Translations under genes and position numbers: made by a program | Notes under the pieces: model-generated | Database searches by the model: none | Seen by the model: the letters and a program-made list of their open reading frames with translations, nothing else | What the model was told of the DNA's origin: nothing | Assembly: GCF_001719615.1 (NCBI RefSeq) | Contig: NZ_MDVX01000012.1 | Location: 62,001 to 126,000 of the forward strand | Direction of reading: 5' to 3' | Origin: Neptunicoccus sediminis | Lineage (GTDB): Bacteria; Pseudomonadota; Alphaproteobacteria; Rhodobacterales; Rhodobacteraceae | DNA length: 64,000 bases | In this document: one piece after another, positions 33,911-43,529 of the stretch | How positions within the stretch are numbered: the first letter of the stretch is position 1 | How the letters are laid out: the number at the start of each line of letters is the position of its first letter

Positions 33911-35716
33911 TTATACTTCTGCGCAGGCCTGTTCCAGCCAGTTTAGTGTCGCAGGGTCACACCGTGGCGCCAGTTTGTCCAAAACTTCGCCGTGATAGCT
34001 GTTCAGCCAGTGCCGTTCCGCAGCACTCAGCAGGTCAACGTCGATCATCTTGCGGTCGATCGGCGCAAAGGTCAGGGTGCGGAAATTCAGCATCTCGCGA
34101 TCATCGGCGCCCTCCAGCGGCGGGGCTTTTTGCACAACAATCAGGTTCTCGATGCGGATGCCAAAGGCGCCGGGTTTGTAATAGCCGGGTTCGTTCGACA
34201 GGATCATGCCCTCTTGCAAAGCCACTTCGGAAGCGCGGGAAATCCGCTGCGGTCCTTCATGCACCGACAGGTAAACGCCAACACCGTGGCCGGTGCCGTG
34301 ATCGAAATCGAGCCCTGCCTGCCACAGCGCGTTGCGGGCCAGCGCGTCGATGTCCCGTCCGCTGACCCCTTTGGGGAAACGTGCCATAGACAGGGTGATC
34401 ATCCCCTTCAGAACCAGCGTAAAGGCGCGGATCGCTTCGGGGGGCGGCGTACCGATGGCCAGAGTGCGGGTTATATCCGTGGTCCCGTCGAGATATTGCC
34501 CGCCGCTGTCCACCAGCAGCAGGTTGTCAGCTTCGATCTGACGGTTGCTCTGTTCGGTGACGCGGTAGTGCATGATCGCCCCGTTCGACCCTGTGCCGCA
34601 GATAGTGTCAAAACTGATGTGGCGTAGCTTTCCGGTTTCTGCGCGGAAGGCTTCCAGTTTTTTCACTACGTCAATTTCGGTCAGCTTGGGGGCGGGGCCG
34701 AGGCTGTCGATCCACGCTAGAAAATTACAAATCGCAGCGCCGTCTCGCAGATGGGCCTCTGTGGTGCCGGAGAGTTCCACCTCGTTCTTGCAGGCTTTGG
34801 CCAACAGGATCGGATCATCGCCGTAAGCCACCGGTGTTCCGGCCTTTTGCAAGCGCGTATCCAGCCAGACAGGTGCTGTGGATTTATCCACCAGAACGGG
34901 GCCATCAAGCCGGTCGATGGCAGCACCGAGTTCAGCAGGATCGGAAATTGTCACGTCATTGCCCAGATGGGCGCGCAGGGTATCGTCCACTTTGGCAGGG
35001 TCGATGAACAGTTCTGCGTGGCCCGTATCGTCAAGCGTGGCAAAGGCAAGCGCAACAGGGGTATGTCCCAGGTCGCTGCCCCGCGTGTTCAGCAGCCATG
35101 CGATGGAATCCGGTTGCGTCAGCACAGTCGCTTTATGGGCAGACTGGCGCAACGTCTCGGCCATTCTGCCCCGTTTGTCCGCACTGGTTTCGCCAGACAG
35201 CGCCAGATCATAGGGTACCATCAGGTCTTTGGGCGGGGCAGGCCGATCCTGCCAGATCACGTCCACCAGATTGTCACAGGGGCGCAGGGTGATGCCACTG
35301 CTCTCCAGCCGCGCCTTGGCCGCGTCGATCTCGCCCTTGGTGTGCAACCACGGATCAAAGCCGATAACACTGCCCTTGGGGGCGTTGGCCACCAGCCAGT
35401 CGCCGAGCTTGGTCTTTGGCCAGTCCACCGGCGTGAAATGATCCAGATCCACCTGTTCGCGCACCGCCAGACGGTAACGCCCGTCGATGAAAACAGCCGC
35501 GCGGTCCTGCAAGGCCACGCAAAAGCCGGCGGATCCGGTAAAGCCTGTCAGCCACGCCAGCCGCATATCCGCTTCGGCCACGTATTCCCCCTGATGGGCA
35601 TCGGCGCGGGGGATAATAAACCCGTCGAGCGCCCTGTCCTTCAGCACATCGCGCAAGCGGGCCAGCCGTGGTCCGCCGGTTTCCGGTGATGTGGTGGCTT
35701 CAAAGCTTTGGAACAT
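33911..35716 (-). CDS. Xaa-Pro aminopeptidase (M24B, three-domain type)
   Basis: A 601-residue aminopeptidase P. Two creatinase-like N-terminal domains occupy roughly 1-320, and the pita-bread catalytic domain follows. Metal-site segments are LLVDSGGQYLDGTTDITRT (two Asp), DFDHGTGHGVGVYLSVHEGP (His), LSNEPGYY (Glu) and GIRIENLIVV (Glu). It removes the N-terminal residue from peptides with Pro at position 2. The length matches the longer eukaryote-like form common in alphaproteobacteria. The ATG at 35716 was preferred over an upstream TTG. It follows cobT by about 75 bp on the same strand. Confidence 0.93.
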   Translation of the reverse strand: MFQSFEATTSPETGGPRLARLRDVLKDRALDGFIIPRADAHQGEYVAEADMRLAWLTGFTGSAGFCVALQDRAAVFIDGRYRLAVREQVDLDHFTPVDWPKTKLGDWLVANAPKGSVIGFDPWLHTKGEIDAAKARLESSGITLRPCDNLVDVIWQDRPAPPKDLMVPYDLALSGETSADKRGRMAETLRQSAHKATVLTQPDSIAWLLNTRGSDLGHTPVALAFATLDDTGHAELFIDPAKVDDTLRAHLGNDVTISDPAELGAAIDRLDGPVLVDKSTAPVWLDTRLQKAGTPVAYGDDPILLAKACKNEVELSGTTEAHLRDGAAICNFLAWIDSLGPAPKLTEIDVVKKLEAFRAETGKLRHISFDTICGTGSNGAIMHYRVTEQSNRQIEADNLLLVDSGGQYLDGTTDITRTLAIGTPPPEAIRAFTLVLKGMITLSMARFPKGVSGRDIDALARNALWQAGLDFDHGTGHGVGVYLSVHEGPQRISRASEVALQEGMILSNEPGYYKPGAFGIRIENLIVVQKAPPLEGADDREMLNFRTLTFAPIDRKMIDVDLLSAAERHWLNSYHGEVLDKLAPRCDPATLNWLEQACAEV

Positions 35717-35791
35717 GCGTGTCTCTGCCTTTTGAAGTGTGGGGATGCGCAAGGGGGCAGGGGCCTTGTGGCCTCTGCAAAGCGTGCTGTG

Positions 35792-37663
35792 TCAGGCGCT
35801 GCGGCGCAGCACCATTTTCGGGCCGGAATTGCCGGAGGGATCGAACAGTCCGGCCAGTTGTTCGGTGATGGCACCGGCAAGCTGTTCTGCATCGGTGATG
35901 GTCACGGCCCGTTCATAGTAGCGGGTCACGTCATGGCCGATGCCGATGGCGATCAGTTCCACCTGTTTGCGCTTCTCGATCATTTCGATCACATCACGCA
36001 GGTGTTTTTCCAGATAGCTGGCAGAGTTCACCGACAGGGTGCTGTCATCCACCGGCGCACCATCGGAAATCACCATCAGGATGCGGCGTTGTTCGGGGCG
36101 GTTGATCATCCGCTTGTGCGCCCATTCCAGCGCCTCGCCGTCGATGTTTTCCTTCAGCAGCCCTTCTTTCATCATCAGACCCAGATTGGGGCGCGTGCGC
36201 CGCCACGGAGCATCGGCCCCTTTGTAGATGATGTGGCGCAGGTCGTTCAGGCGGCCCGGCGTCTGTTCACGCCCGCCCTTAAGCCAGTTCTCACGGCTCT
36301 GCCCGCCTTTCCACGCCCGCGTGGTAAAGCCGAGGATTTCGCATTTCACCTGACAGCGTTCCAGCGTACGTGCCAGAACATCCGCACAGATCGCAGCGAT
36401 GGAAATCGGGCGTCCGCGCATGGAACCGGAGTTGTCCAGCAGCAGCGTAACTACGGTGTCTTTGAATTCCGTGTCGTTTTCCACTTTGAAAGACAGCGGC
36501 GTAGTGGGGTTGGAAATCACCCGCGCCAGACGTCCTGCATCCAGAATGCCCTCTTCCATATCAAACTGCCAACTGCGGTTCTGCTGGGCTTGCAGGCGGC
36601 GCTGCAGCTTGTTGGCCAGCCGCGAAACCGCCCCTTTCAGCGGATCAAGCTGCTGGTCGAGATAGGCCCGCAGCCGTTCCAGTTCTGCCGGTTCCGCCAG
36701 TTCTTCGGCCAGAACCTCTTCGTCGAATTCTGTCGTGTAAACGCGGTAGTTCGGGTCCGCATCGGAATGGGCCGCAGGGGGGGGCGGGTCCAGCGGGGGT
36801 TGCCCGTCAGGGGCTTCCATTTCTTCGGCGTCGTCCAATTCGTCCCGTTCCTCCATAGAGGTCTGGGCCTGTTGCTGTTCGTCCGTGGCCTGCTGGTCCT
36901 GAGAGGCTTCGCTCTCGTCGTCCTCGTCAGACTGGTCGCCGCTGTCGGTATCGGGATTTTCGTCTTCCTGATTGTCCTCTTCGGCCTCGTCCTGACGGTC
37001 GGGGTTTTCCTCGTCCGGATCCTCACCCAACTGTTCGCCGTAGCCCAGATCTTCAATCATCTGGCGGGCGAATTTGGAGAAGGCGACCTGATCGTCCAGT
37101 ACTTCTTCCAGATTGCCGAGCGTGTCGGCGGCTTGGGATTCAATAAACCCGCGCCACAGCTCCATCACATGGGCCGCAGCAGGGGGCAGATCGCGCCCCG
37201 TTGCCAGATGGCGTACCAGATAGCCCGCAGCCGTGGCCAGCGGCGCACCGGCGGCATCCTGTATCTGGGCAAATCCCATCTTGGCAGCTTCATTGCTGAT
37301 TTTGGCGTCGATGTTTCCAGCCGTGCCCGGCATGGCCCGCGCGCCCATCGCTTCACAGCGGGCGGTTTCCATCGCCTCATAGAGCGAGCGCGCCATTTCG
37401 CCCTGCGGCGCATAGCGGTTGTGGGTCGCTTCATTGTGGTAGCGAAGCCGCATCGCATAGGCATCCGCTGTGCCACGGGCCAACAGAACCTCGTCCCGCG
37501 TCATCCGCCGCGTCACTTGTGGCAAACGCATGGCGTCATTGGACTGTCCGGGCGGGTCCACCGTATAGGTGACGTTCAGCTCCGGCTCGTTTGCCATCGC
37601 CTTGGTCGCCTCGGCCAGCGCCTTTTTGAACGGATCAGCGGGATTGTCGTTTGGTTTGTTCAT
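35792..37663 (-). CDS. cobT: Aerobic cobaltochelatase subunit CobT
   Basis: CobT is the von Willebrand A-domain subunit that works with CobS and CobN to insert cobalt into hydrogenobyrinic acid a,c-diamide in the aerobic cobalamin pathway. The 623 residues contain a helical N-terminal part, a highly acidic Asp/Glu/Gln linker (about 210-310), and a C-terminal VWA domain with MIDAS motif [13 protein letters not shown]. The length and acidic linker are typical. cobS lies 65 bp upstream on the same strand. CobN and other cobalamin genes are absent from the window, as is usual when cobST is separate. Confidence 0.95.
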   Translation of the reverse strand: MNKPNDNPADPFKKALAEATKAMANEPELNVTYTVDPPGQSNDAMRLPQVTRRMTRDEVLLARGTADAYAMRLRYHNEATHNRYAPQGEMARSLYEAMETARCEAMGARAMPGTAGNIDAKISNEAAKMGFAQIQDAAGAPLATAAGYLVRHLATGRDLPPAAAHVMELWRGFIESQAADTLGNLEEVLDDQVAFSKFARQMIEDLGYGEQLGEDPDEENPDRQDEAEEDNQEDENPDTDSGDQSDEDDESEASQDQQATDEQQQAQTSMEERDELDDAEEMEAPDGQPPLDPPPPAAHSDADPNYRVYTTEFDEEVLAEELAEPAELERLRAYLDQQLDPLKGAVSRLANKLQRRLQAQQNRSWQFDMEEGILDAGRLARVISNPTTPLSFKVENDTEFKDTVVTLLLDNSGSMRGRPISIAAICADVLARTLERCQVKCEILGFTTRAWKGGQSRENWLKGGREQTPGRLNDLRHIIYKGADAPWRRTRPNLGLMMKEGLLKENIDGEALEWAHKRMINRPEQRRILMVISDGAPVDDSTLSVNSASYLEKHLRDVIEMIEKRKQVELIAIGIGHDVTRYYERAVTITDAEQLAGAITEQLAGLFDPSGNSGPKMVLRRSA

Positions 37664-37728
37664 AGACGTCCCGTCCTTTCGCTTTCACACTTCCTTTGAC
37701 GCACCCTAACACGGGTTGCGCGTTTTGC

Positions 37729-38715
37729 TTACCCCAAGCTGACGCTTGCCGCGGATTCGGGCAGTTCTTCGTCGAAACAACGCTGGTAGAACTCGGCCAC
37801 GGTCTGGCGCTCCAGCTCGTCGCATTTGTTCAGGAAGGTCAGGCGGAAGGCAAAGCCGATATCCTTGAAGATGCGGGCGTTTTCAGCCCAAGCGATCACG
37901 GTACGGGGCGACATCACGGTAGAAATATCGCCGTTCATGAACGCAGTACGCGACAGGTCGGCAACAGTCACCATCTGGGCGATGTCCTTGCGGCCTTTTT
38001 CCGTGTTCCAATGGGGGTTCTTGGACAGAACGATGGCGGCTTCCGCGTCATGGGACAGGTAGTTCAGCGTTGCCACCAGCGACCAGCGGTCCATCTGGCC
38101 CTGGTTGATCTGCTGGGTGCCGTGATAAAGTCCGGTGGTATCCCCAAGGCCAACCGTGTTGGCTGTCGCAAACAGGCGGAAAGCAGGGTTCGGCGTGATG
38201 ATTTCATTCTGGTCCAGCAAGGTCAGTTTGCCGTCGGTTTCCAGAACACGCTGGATCACGAACATAACGTCTGCACGGCCCGCATCATATTCGTCAAACA
38301 CGATCGCAACAGGGTTGCGCAGCGCCCAAGGCAAAATGCCTTCGTGGAATTCCGTGACCTGTTTGCCGTCCTTCAGCTTGATCGCGTCCTTACCGATCAG
38401 GTCAATCCGCGAGATATGGCTGTCGAGGTTCACCCGCACAGCCGGCCAGTTCAGACGGGCGGCAACCTGTTCGATGTGGGTGGATTTACCGGTGCCGTGA
38501 TAGCCCTGGATCATCACGCGGCGGTTGTATTGAAACCCTGCCAGAATAGCCAGCGTGGTGTCAGGGTCGAATTTATAAGTGCTGTCCGTTTCTGGAACGC
38601 GGTCGGTGCGATCGGCAAAGCCTCTGACGGTCATGTCACTATCGAGCCCGAAAACCTCCCGTACAGAAATTTCCTCGGTTGGTTTTGCGTTCATATCCAG
38701 AAAATTATCGGCCAT
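37729..38715 (-). CDS. cobS: Aerobic cobaltochelatase subunit CobS
   Basis: CobS is the AAA+ (MoxR-like) ATPase that forms a ring complex with CobT and drives cobalt insertion by CobN. The 328 residues carry Walker [10 protein letters not shown] at 71-79, Walker [11 protein letters not shown], and sensor segment [12 protein letters not shown]. The family N-terminus [22 protein letters not shown] is intact. An AGGACG ribosome binding site precedes the ATG. It is co-directional with cobT. A 273-bp AT-rich gap separates it from the divergent OpgB-like gene. Confidence 0.95.
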   Translation of the reverse strand: MADNFLDMNAKPTEEISVREVFGLDSDMTVRGFADRTDRVPETDSTYKFDPDTTLAILAGFQYNRRVMIQGYHGTGKSTHIEQVAARLNWPAVRVNLDSHISRIDLIGKDAIKLKDGKQVTEFHEGILPWALRNPVAIVFDEYDAGRADVMFVIQRVLETDGKLTLLDQNEIITPNPAFRLFATANTVGLGDTTGLYHGTQQINQGQMDRWSLVATLNYLSHDAEAAIVLSKNPHWNTEKGRKDIAQMVTVADLSRTAFMNGDISTVMSPRTVIAWAENARIFKDIGFAFRLTFLNKCDELERQTVAEFYQRCFDEELPESAASVSLG

Positions 38716-38988
38716 GTATATCGTCCTGCGTCATCGAAAGAAGAGCCCAAAGAAAGGGTGATCCCTGCTTAGTGGAATATATTCAAACAGGGCGCAAGGG
38801 GTGCGGCGTATTTTGCCCCGCGCAAACCCGCCTGACATAGCGTAGATCAGTGCTGACAGCGTGTGGAACCGGACAGAAGAAGGGGTGGATTTTCTACGCA
38901 CTATTATGAAAAAGATTTCTAAATCGAATAGGGAAATGTAAAAGAATTATAAAAGTTAATTAAATCTATCGCGTTGGGATCAGCATTG
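38716..38988. other. AT-rich divergent intergenic region
   Basis: This 273-bp spacer between cobS and the OpgB-like gene has a sharply AT-rich right half (about 38890-38970) with a TTAATTAA palindrome at 38956-38963. It should contain divergent promoters. The AT-rich block might be bound by a nucleoid protein such as MucR/Ros, which is inference. I see no gene or terminator in it. Confidence 0.45.
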
Positions 38989-40605
38989 ATGATCGCTAAA
39001 CTCATTTCGTTTCTAAAGTTTTTTATTATTATCCTGCCAGCCTTACTGACCTTGTTTCTCGTCTTGCGGGCAATTTACGATGCGAATGTCTCTGATTACC
39101 GATACGCATTCGCGCTCCTGGTGATATTTGCCGTCAGCCTGCTGGCACGCCCTCCGTTCGAACCGGATGAAGCCCGTCGGCGCAAACGCTGGGGAAGATT
39201 GCTGGTGATCCTGTTGCCTGTGCTTGCACTGGTGCCTGCCACCTTTGTGGTTCTGATCTTTGGCAAGATGGACATGGCAGCTTTCGTATTCCATCTGGTC
39301 TTCGGGATGGACGGCACTCCCACAGCAAACTTCGTGCCTTACGGGTTTACCGTGCTGGTCTACTGGTCTGTTTTTCTGGCCAGCCTGTTTCGCGCCCAAT
39401 ACTGGCTGGAAAGGGTGCCCCTGAGCACGGTTGCGATTGCGCTGATGTTGCTGGCGGTCAATCCCGTTGTCTGGGATCTGGCCACCCAGTCGCTGGCTGA
39501 TACCTACAGGCAACGCCCCTCTTTCGTTGCGGATTTCAAAGACCCAGAAATCAAAGAAGATGCAGCTAGACCCAACCTTGTGATCATCTACCTTGAGGGT
39601 CTGGAACGCAGTTACAACACCCTGCCACCTGCCATGGCCGAAGCTTATGCGCCGCTGGACGCGCTTGCGCGGGAAGGGATCAATCTTACCGGCGTTGACC
39701 AGTTGCACGGCACCGCATGGAGCCTTGCCGGAACCGTGGCGAGCCGTTGTGGTGTGCCGGTCCTGCCCAACGGTCTGATTTCGGCGCGGGATTACGGCGA
39801 TGTTAAACTAATAGCGCCGAACCTGACCTGTCTCGACGACATCCTGCACGCCAAAGGCTATGACGTCAGCTATATTTCGACCACCCGCATCATAGGCAAC
39901 AAGATGGGGTTTTACGGCTTTGACAATTACCTCACGACCCACGGCACCGAGCAGATATACGATCTGGGAAATATTGAATACGAAATGACCGCTGATGTGG
40001 CCAAGAGCTTTGCCAACGACTGGGGGTTGCGGGATGCCCATGCTTTTGCAAAAGCCGAAAAGCTGATCACCGCCGCTTTGGACGCGGACAAACCCTTTGC
40101 CGTCACGGTTGCCACGATGGACACCCACGGGCCGGTGGCCCTGATGTCGGAGAGTTGTACCGGCGGGACGTATAAATTCAAATCGCACAATATGATTGAC
40201 GCCGTCCATTGCACTGCGCGGCTGACGAGCGCCTTTGTTGAAAAGGTCCGCGACCTGACCAAAGGCACCGACACACGCATCGCAATCCTGAGCGACCACC
40301 TTGCCCATCACAACAATCTCTACAACTTGCTGGAGAAAGCGCCACGGCGGAACACGGCGATCCTTCTTGACGGGCCTCAGGCGCCGCAAGTGATCGACAG
40401 TCATGCAGCAATGTTTGACATATTTCCGACCCTGCTGCATTGGCTTGGCTGGCTGGAGGGGACGCGGGCCGGTATCGGGGTGTCATTGCTGAGCGATGAC
40501 CCGACATTGGTACAGACCCACGGCGTAGACGAGGTGAACGCACGGTTGAAGGTGGATCTGGACCTCTCCCGCGTGATCTGGAACATGGATGCGGAAACGG
40601 AATGA
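38989..40605 (+). CDS. OpgB/MdoB-like phosphoglycerol transferase (sulfatase superfamily)
   Basis: A 538-residue inner-membrane protein. About five hydrophobic segments fill the first 165 residues, and a periplasmic alkaline-phosphatase-fold domain follows. The catalytic domain shows NLVIIYLEGLERSYN (metal-binding Glu near 203) and QLHGTAWSLAGTVASRCGVP (candidate nucleophile Thr242), matching the MdoB/OpgB pattern. Later metal ligands are in TMDTHGP and ILSDHLAHHN. OpgB moves phosphoglycerol from phosphatidylglycerol onto osmoregulated periplasmic glucans. No glucan synthase genes are nearby, so the acceptor is inferred. The ATG at 38989 was chosen over upstream TTG codons. Its stop overlaps the next gene's start. 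Confidence 0.83.
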   Translation: MIAKLISFLKFFIIILPALLTLFLVLRAIYDANVSDYRYAFALLVIFAVSLLARPPFEPDEARRRKRWGRLLVILLPVLALVPATFVVLIFGKMDMAAFVFHLVFGMDGTPTANFVPYGFTVLVYWSVFLASLFRAQYWLERVPLSTVAIALMLLAVNPVVWDLATQSLADTYRQRPSFVADFKDPEIKEDAARPNLVIIYLEGLERSYNTLPPAMAEAYAPLDALAREGINLTGVDQLHGTAWSLAGTVASRCGVPVLPNGLISARDYGDVKLIAPNLTCLDDILHAKGYDVSYISTTRIIGNKMGFYGFDNYLTTHGTEQIYDLGNIEYEMTADVAKSFANDWGLRDAHAFAKAEKLITAALDADKPFAVTVATMDTHGPVALMSESCTGGTYKFKSHNMIDAVHCTARLTSAFVEKVRDLTKGTDTRIAILSDHLAHHNNLYNLLEKAPRRNTAILLDGPQAPQVIDSHAAMFDIFPTLLHWLGWLEGTRAGIGVSLLSDDPTLVQTHGVDEVNARLKVDLDLSRVIWNMDAETE

Positions 40606-41651
40606 AACAAAAGAAACGGGCGGATTTCGAACTTGGCGGGGTTGCGGTCGCAGCGGGCAGCCGCCGGACTATCGACATTCCGGTCAGCGTGCTGGCGGAT
40701 CATACGCCGGTGTCGCTCTCGGCCCATGTGATCCACGGCGCCAAAGACGGGCCGACCGTCTTTGCCAGTGCGGGGGTCCACGGGGACGAGGTGATCGGGG
40801 TCGAGATCCTGCGCCGTTTGTTGCAGTTTGAAGGGCTGAACCGTCTGCGGGGCACGCTGATCGTCGTGCCTATTGTGAACACCTACGGGTTCCTGATGCG
40901 CTCGCGCTATTTGCCGGACCGACGGGATCTGAACCGCTCTTTTCCGGGGACAAGCAAAGGCTCGCTGGCGTCGCGGCTGGCGCATATCTTTCTGGAGGAT
41001 CTGGTGTCGCGCTGTGATCTGGGGATTGATCTGCATTCCGCCGCGATACATCGCACCAACCTGCCACAAATCCGTGTGTCCAAAGGATCGGAGCGGTTGA
41101 TGGAGCTGGCACAGGTCTTTGGCCCGCCGGTCATTCTGACCTCTGGTCTGCGTGAGGGCAGCTTGCGACAGGCCGCACAGGAAAAAGGCGTTGAGGTTCT
41201 GCTCTATGAGGCGGGGGAGGGGCTGCGGTTTGACGAGATGGCGGTGCGGGCCGGTGTTGCCGGTATCCTGCGGGTGTTGCGCCATCTGGACATGGTGGCA
41301 GCCAAAGGCATCGCCAAACCGAAAGAGCAGCCGATATTCTGCGCTGGCAGCAGTTGGGTCCGCGCACCTGCGGGGGGGTTGATCCGTATCTTCAAAGGCG
41401 ACGGGGATGTGGTTGAAGAGGGCGAAACCCTTGCCGTGGTGTCCGATCCCTTCGGGGAGGCCGAAGCCGAACTGCGCGCCCCGATGAGCGGGGTAATTAT
41501 CGGGCGGGCCGTCCTGCCGGTGGTGAATGAAGGCGACGCGATTTTCCACATCGCCAGTGTCAGTTCCACGCAAGACACAGAAGACACCGTCGAAGGCTTG
41601 GCCCAGCAGTTGGAACTGGACCCGCTGTTTGACGAGGACGAGATAATCTGA
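40602..41651 (+). CDS. Succinylglutamate desuccinylase/aspartoacylase-family protein (M14)
   Basis: A 349-residue zinc carboxypeptidase-fold enzyme. Zinc ligands are His60 and Glu63 in AGVHGDEVIG and His145 in GIDLHSAA; the catalytic Glu is probably in LLYEAGEG. A C-terminal barrel resembling a biotinyl/lipoyl domain (SSWVRAPAGGLIRIF through EGDAIFHIA) covers about 265-325, as in several AspA/AstE relatives. These enzymes remove acyl groups from amino acids. The start overlaps the OpgB-like gene by four bases (ATGA), so they are co-translated although no shared pathway is evident. Two short hairpins follow the stop. Confidence 0.87.
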   Translation: MKQKKRADFELGGVAVAAGSRRTIDIPVSVLADHTPVSLSAHVIHGAKDGPTVFASAGVHGDEVIGVEILRRLLQFEGLNRLRGTLIVVPIVNTYGFLMRSRYLPDRRDLNRSFPGTSKGSLASRLAHIFLEDLVSRCDLGIDLHSAAIHRTNLPQIRVSKGSERLMELAQVFGPPVILTSGLREGSLRQAAQEKGVEVLLYEAGEGLRFDEMAVRAGVAGILRVLRHLDMVAAKGIAKPKEQPIFCAGSSWVRAPAGGLIRIFKGDGDVVEEGETLAVVSDPFGEAEAELRAPMSGVIIGRAVLPVVNEGDAIFHIASVSSTQDTEDTVEGLAQQLELDPLFDEDEII

Positions 41652-41676
41652 AGCAGGATCATCTGAAACGGTGAAC

Positions 41677-41736
41677 GGGGGCTGTCTGCCCCCATGCCTG
41701 ACGGCATTCCCCCGAGGATAGTTTCCCCAAAAAGAG
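41677..41736 (+). repeat. Hairpins plus 3' intergenic element (copy 3, divergent)
   Basis: A GGGGGC/GCCCCC stem (41677-41682 with 41688-41693) and an ATGCC/GGCAT stem (41694-41698 with 41703-41707) are followed by GAGGATAGTTTCCCCAAAAA. The layout resembles the hairpin plus GATATTT-like element after argF. It lies between convergent genes and may act as a terminator. Confidence 0.4.
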
Positions 41737-41752
41737 CCTGCGCGCGCAGGGG

Positions 41753-42406
41753 TTATTTGAAGACCTTGCTGACCTTGATCTGGTCCCAGGCCCAGACCAC
41801 CTGTTGCAGACGGTCCTCGTCGGCGCGATTGCCGCCGTTCAGATCGGGGTGCAGTTCCTTGATCAGCTTTTTGTATTGCTTGCGCAATTCCGCCTTGGTC
41901 CAGTTGTCCCGTGCTTCAAGAATGTCCACAGCCTTACGCTCTGCGGGGGGCAGGCGACGGGTTCCGGCGGCAGGGTCGGCTTTGCCCGGATTTCGGGTGG
42001 CATTCTGGCCGAGCACTTCATGCGGGTCTTCGATGCCAAGCCGCGCCCAAGCCTTTTGCTCTACCGAGGGGCGGGCGCTTTCCCCTTTTTTGCCAAAGGG
42101 TTTCGTGTCCCGTTCCCAGACACGGTCCGCAGCGAATTGTTTGTCCATTTCCTCTTCGGAGTGGTTCTCAAAGAAGTTCCACTTGGAATTGAACTCGCGG
42201 ATGTGGGTCAGGCAGAACCAGTAGAATTCTTCCAGATTGTCGGGATGTTTGGGCGCACGGTATTTGCCCGGCTCGCCGCATCCGGCATGTTCGCACTGGC
42301 GCGAGGAGGTCTCAAACGCGCCGGACATGCCACGCCGTCCCTTGGCACGGCGTTTTTTGTCTGCAGAGACGGAAATATCGAAGTTAAACGGCGAACGTTC
42401 GGCCAT
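41753..42406 (-). CDS. J-domain (DnaJ-like) protein
   Basis: A 217-residue protein with its J domain at the C-terminus (about 160-215). Helix II and the HPD tripeptide (LIKELHPDLNGG, HPD at 186-188) are intact, so it should stimulate an Hsp70 ATPase. The N-terminal part has CEHAGCGEPGKY (Cys38, Cys43), with Cys65 and His68 in FCLTHIREFN, a possible zinc site, and a conserved WNFFE segment. It lacks the Gly/Phe and zinc-finger regions of true DnaJ. This architecture is common in Rhodobacterales, function unknown. It is divergent from bolA. Confidence 0.87.
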   Translation of the reverse strand: MAERSPFNFDISVSADKKRRAKGRRGMSGAFETSSRQCEHAGCGEPGKYRAPKHPDNLEEFYWFCLTHIREFNSKWNFFENHSEEEMDKQFAADRVWERDTKPFGKKGESARPSVEQKAWARLGIEDPHEVLGQNATRNPGKADPAAGTRRLPPAERKAVDILEARDNWTKAELRKQYKKLIKELHPDLNGGNRADEDRLQQVVWAWDQIKVSKVFK

Positions 42407-42585
42407 GTGTGTCTTCCTTTAGCAATGCGTTCCTGTCCGGCCCGAAACTATCGGGCGACCGCTGGTCCGGATCCGGGTGCTGGCATAATTGACGCAATCG
42501 GCGTAAAGAGCTCTCGACTCGGACAGGGGACTTTAGCCTATTGTGCCAGAGCGCCAAGAGGCATTTTAGGGTTGAGAGTAAAAAT

Positions 42586-42879
42586 ATGACGATGAAACAG
42601 CGGATGGAACAGAAATTGCAGGCGGAATTTGCGCCGCAACTTCTTGAGATTATTGACGAAAGCGAACAGCATCGCGGACATGGCGGCTATCGCGAAGGGG
42701 GCGAGACACATTTTCGTATAGTGATGCGTTCTGACAGGCTCGTCGGGATGAGCCGCGTTGCCCGCCAGCGGGCGGTTATGGCCTGCGTCAAGGCAGAGCT
42801 GGAAGAGCGGGTTCACGCGCTGGCGCTGGATGTCAGCGCACCGGCACCGGCGGCGGAACAGGGCGAACAGGCAGGTTAA
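42586..42879 (+). CDS. bolA: BolA family protein
   Basis: A 97-residue BolA-like protein. The conserved core SEQHRGHGGYREGGETHFRIVMRSD contains the invariant His residues used for Fe-S binding with monothiol glutaredoxins, followed by SRVARQRAVMACVKAEL. A short Ala/Glu-rich tail ends the protein. BolA proteins help Fe-S handling or act as morphology-related regulators; which applies here is not decidable. Two close ATGs (42586 and 42592) are possible. It is convergent with a DUF4177 gene 22 bp downstream. Confidence 0.88.
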   Translation: MTMKQRMEQKLQAEFAPQLLEIIDESEQHRGHGGYREGGETHFRIVMRSDRLVGMSRVARQRAVMACVKAELEERVHALALDVSAPAPAAEQGEQAG

Positions 42880-42901
42880 AACGAAAAGGCGCAGAGATCG
42901 T

Positions 42902-43429
42902 CTAACGGTCGATCTCTTTGTCCTTGTCGGTGGGTTCTGCAAACGGGCTTTCGTCTTTCTTGCCCCGGATCGGCGGATCTTTGGGGCGACGGTCTTCCTT
43001 GCCTTCGCCCCAGCCTTTGGACAGGCGCGGCTCGCCCTCTGCGTCTTTCGGTTTCGCAGGGGCGCGATTATCCGCATCGTTTCGTGCTACGGGCGCCGGG
43101 GGTGTCACGGGGGCAGGCGGGGCTGCCACTTCGGGATCGGTGTCATCTTTGGGCGCGGCAGGGACGACAGCCGCAACCGGCGCGGTTTCAGCGGCCAGCG
43201 CGCGGCGGAACACCAGAATGGTCTGATAGGTCTCAATACGCGATTTCAGCAATCCGGGTTTTTCTTCCACCGGCATGCTGTCAGAGCGCAGATATTCCCA
43301 GCCCTCTTTCGCCAGATCATTGATCGTATCGGTCAGTACAGCCGCAAACCGGCCTGCCGTGGTTTTGACACCCTTGACCTTTTTGGGGCGGTTGGGGGCC
43401 GGAACGGCTTTGTATTCGTAGCGTTGCAT
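42902..43429 (-). CDS. DUF4177-like protein with proline-rich charged tail
   Basis: A 175-residue protein. Residues 1-75 (MQRYEYKAVPAPNRPKKVKG through YQTILVFRR) fit the small DUF4177 domain, which in other proteins begins with YEYKVV and contains an LNxLGxxGWE-like stretch, here INDLAKEGWEYL. The rest is a low-complexity Ala/Pro then Lys/Asp/Glu-rich tail, probably disordered. The ATG at 43429 has a GAAGGA site. Function is unknown. It lies between bolA (convergent) and a thioesterase gene on the same strand. Confidence 0.75.
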   Translation of the reverse strand: MQRYEYKAVPAPNRPKKVKGVKTTAGRFAAVLTDTINDLAKEGWEYLRSDSMPVEEKPGLLKSRIETYQTILVFRRALAAETAPVAAVVPAAPKDDTDPEVAAPPAPVTPPAPVARNDADNRAPAKPKDAEGEPRLSKGWGEGKEDRRPKDPPIRGKKDESPFAEPTDKDKEIDR

Positions 43430-43529
43430 GGGCTGGCATCCTTCGTCGTAGCGACTTGGGTTTTGCCTGATTGATGCGCACAGGGCAAGTGCCTTCCTGT
43501 GCGCCAATCTCCGGTTGGCCAAAGCGTGC

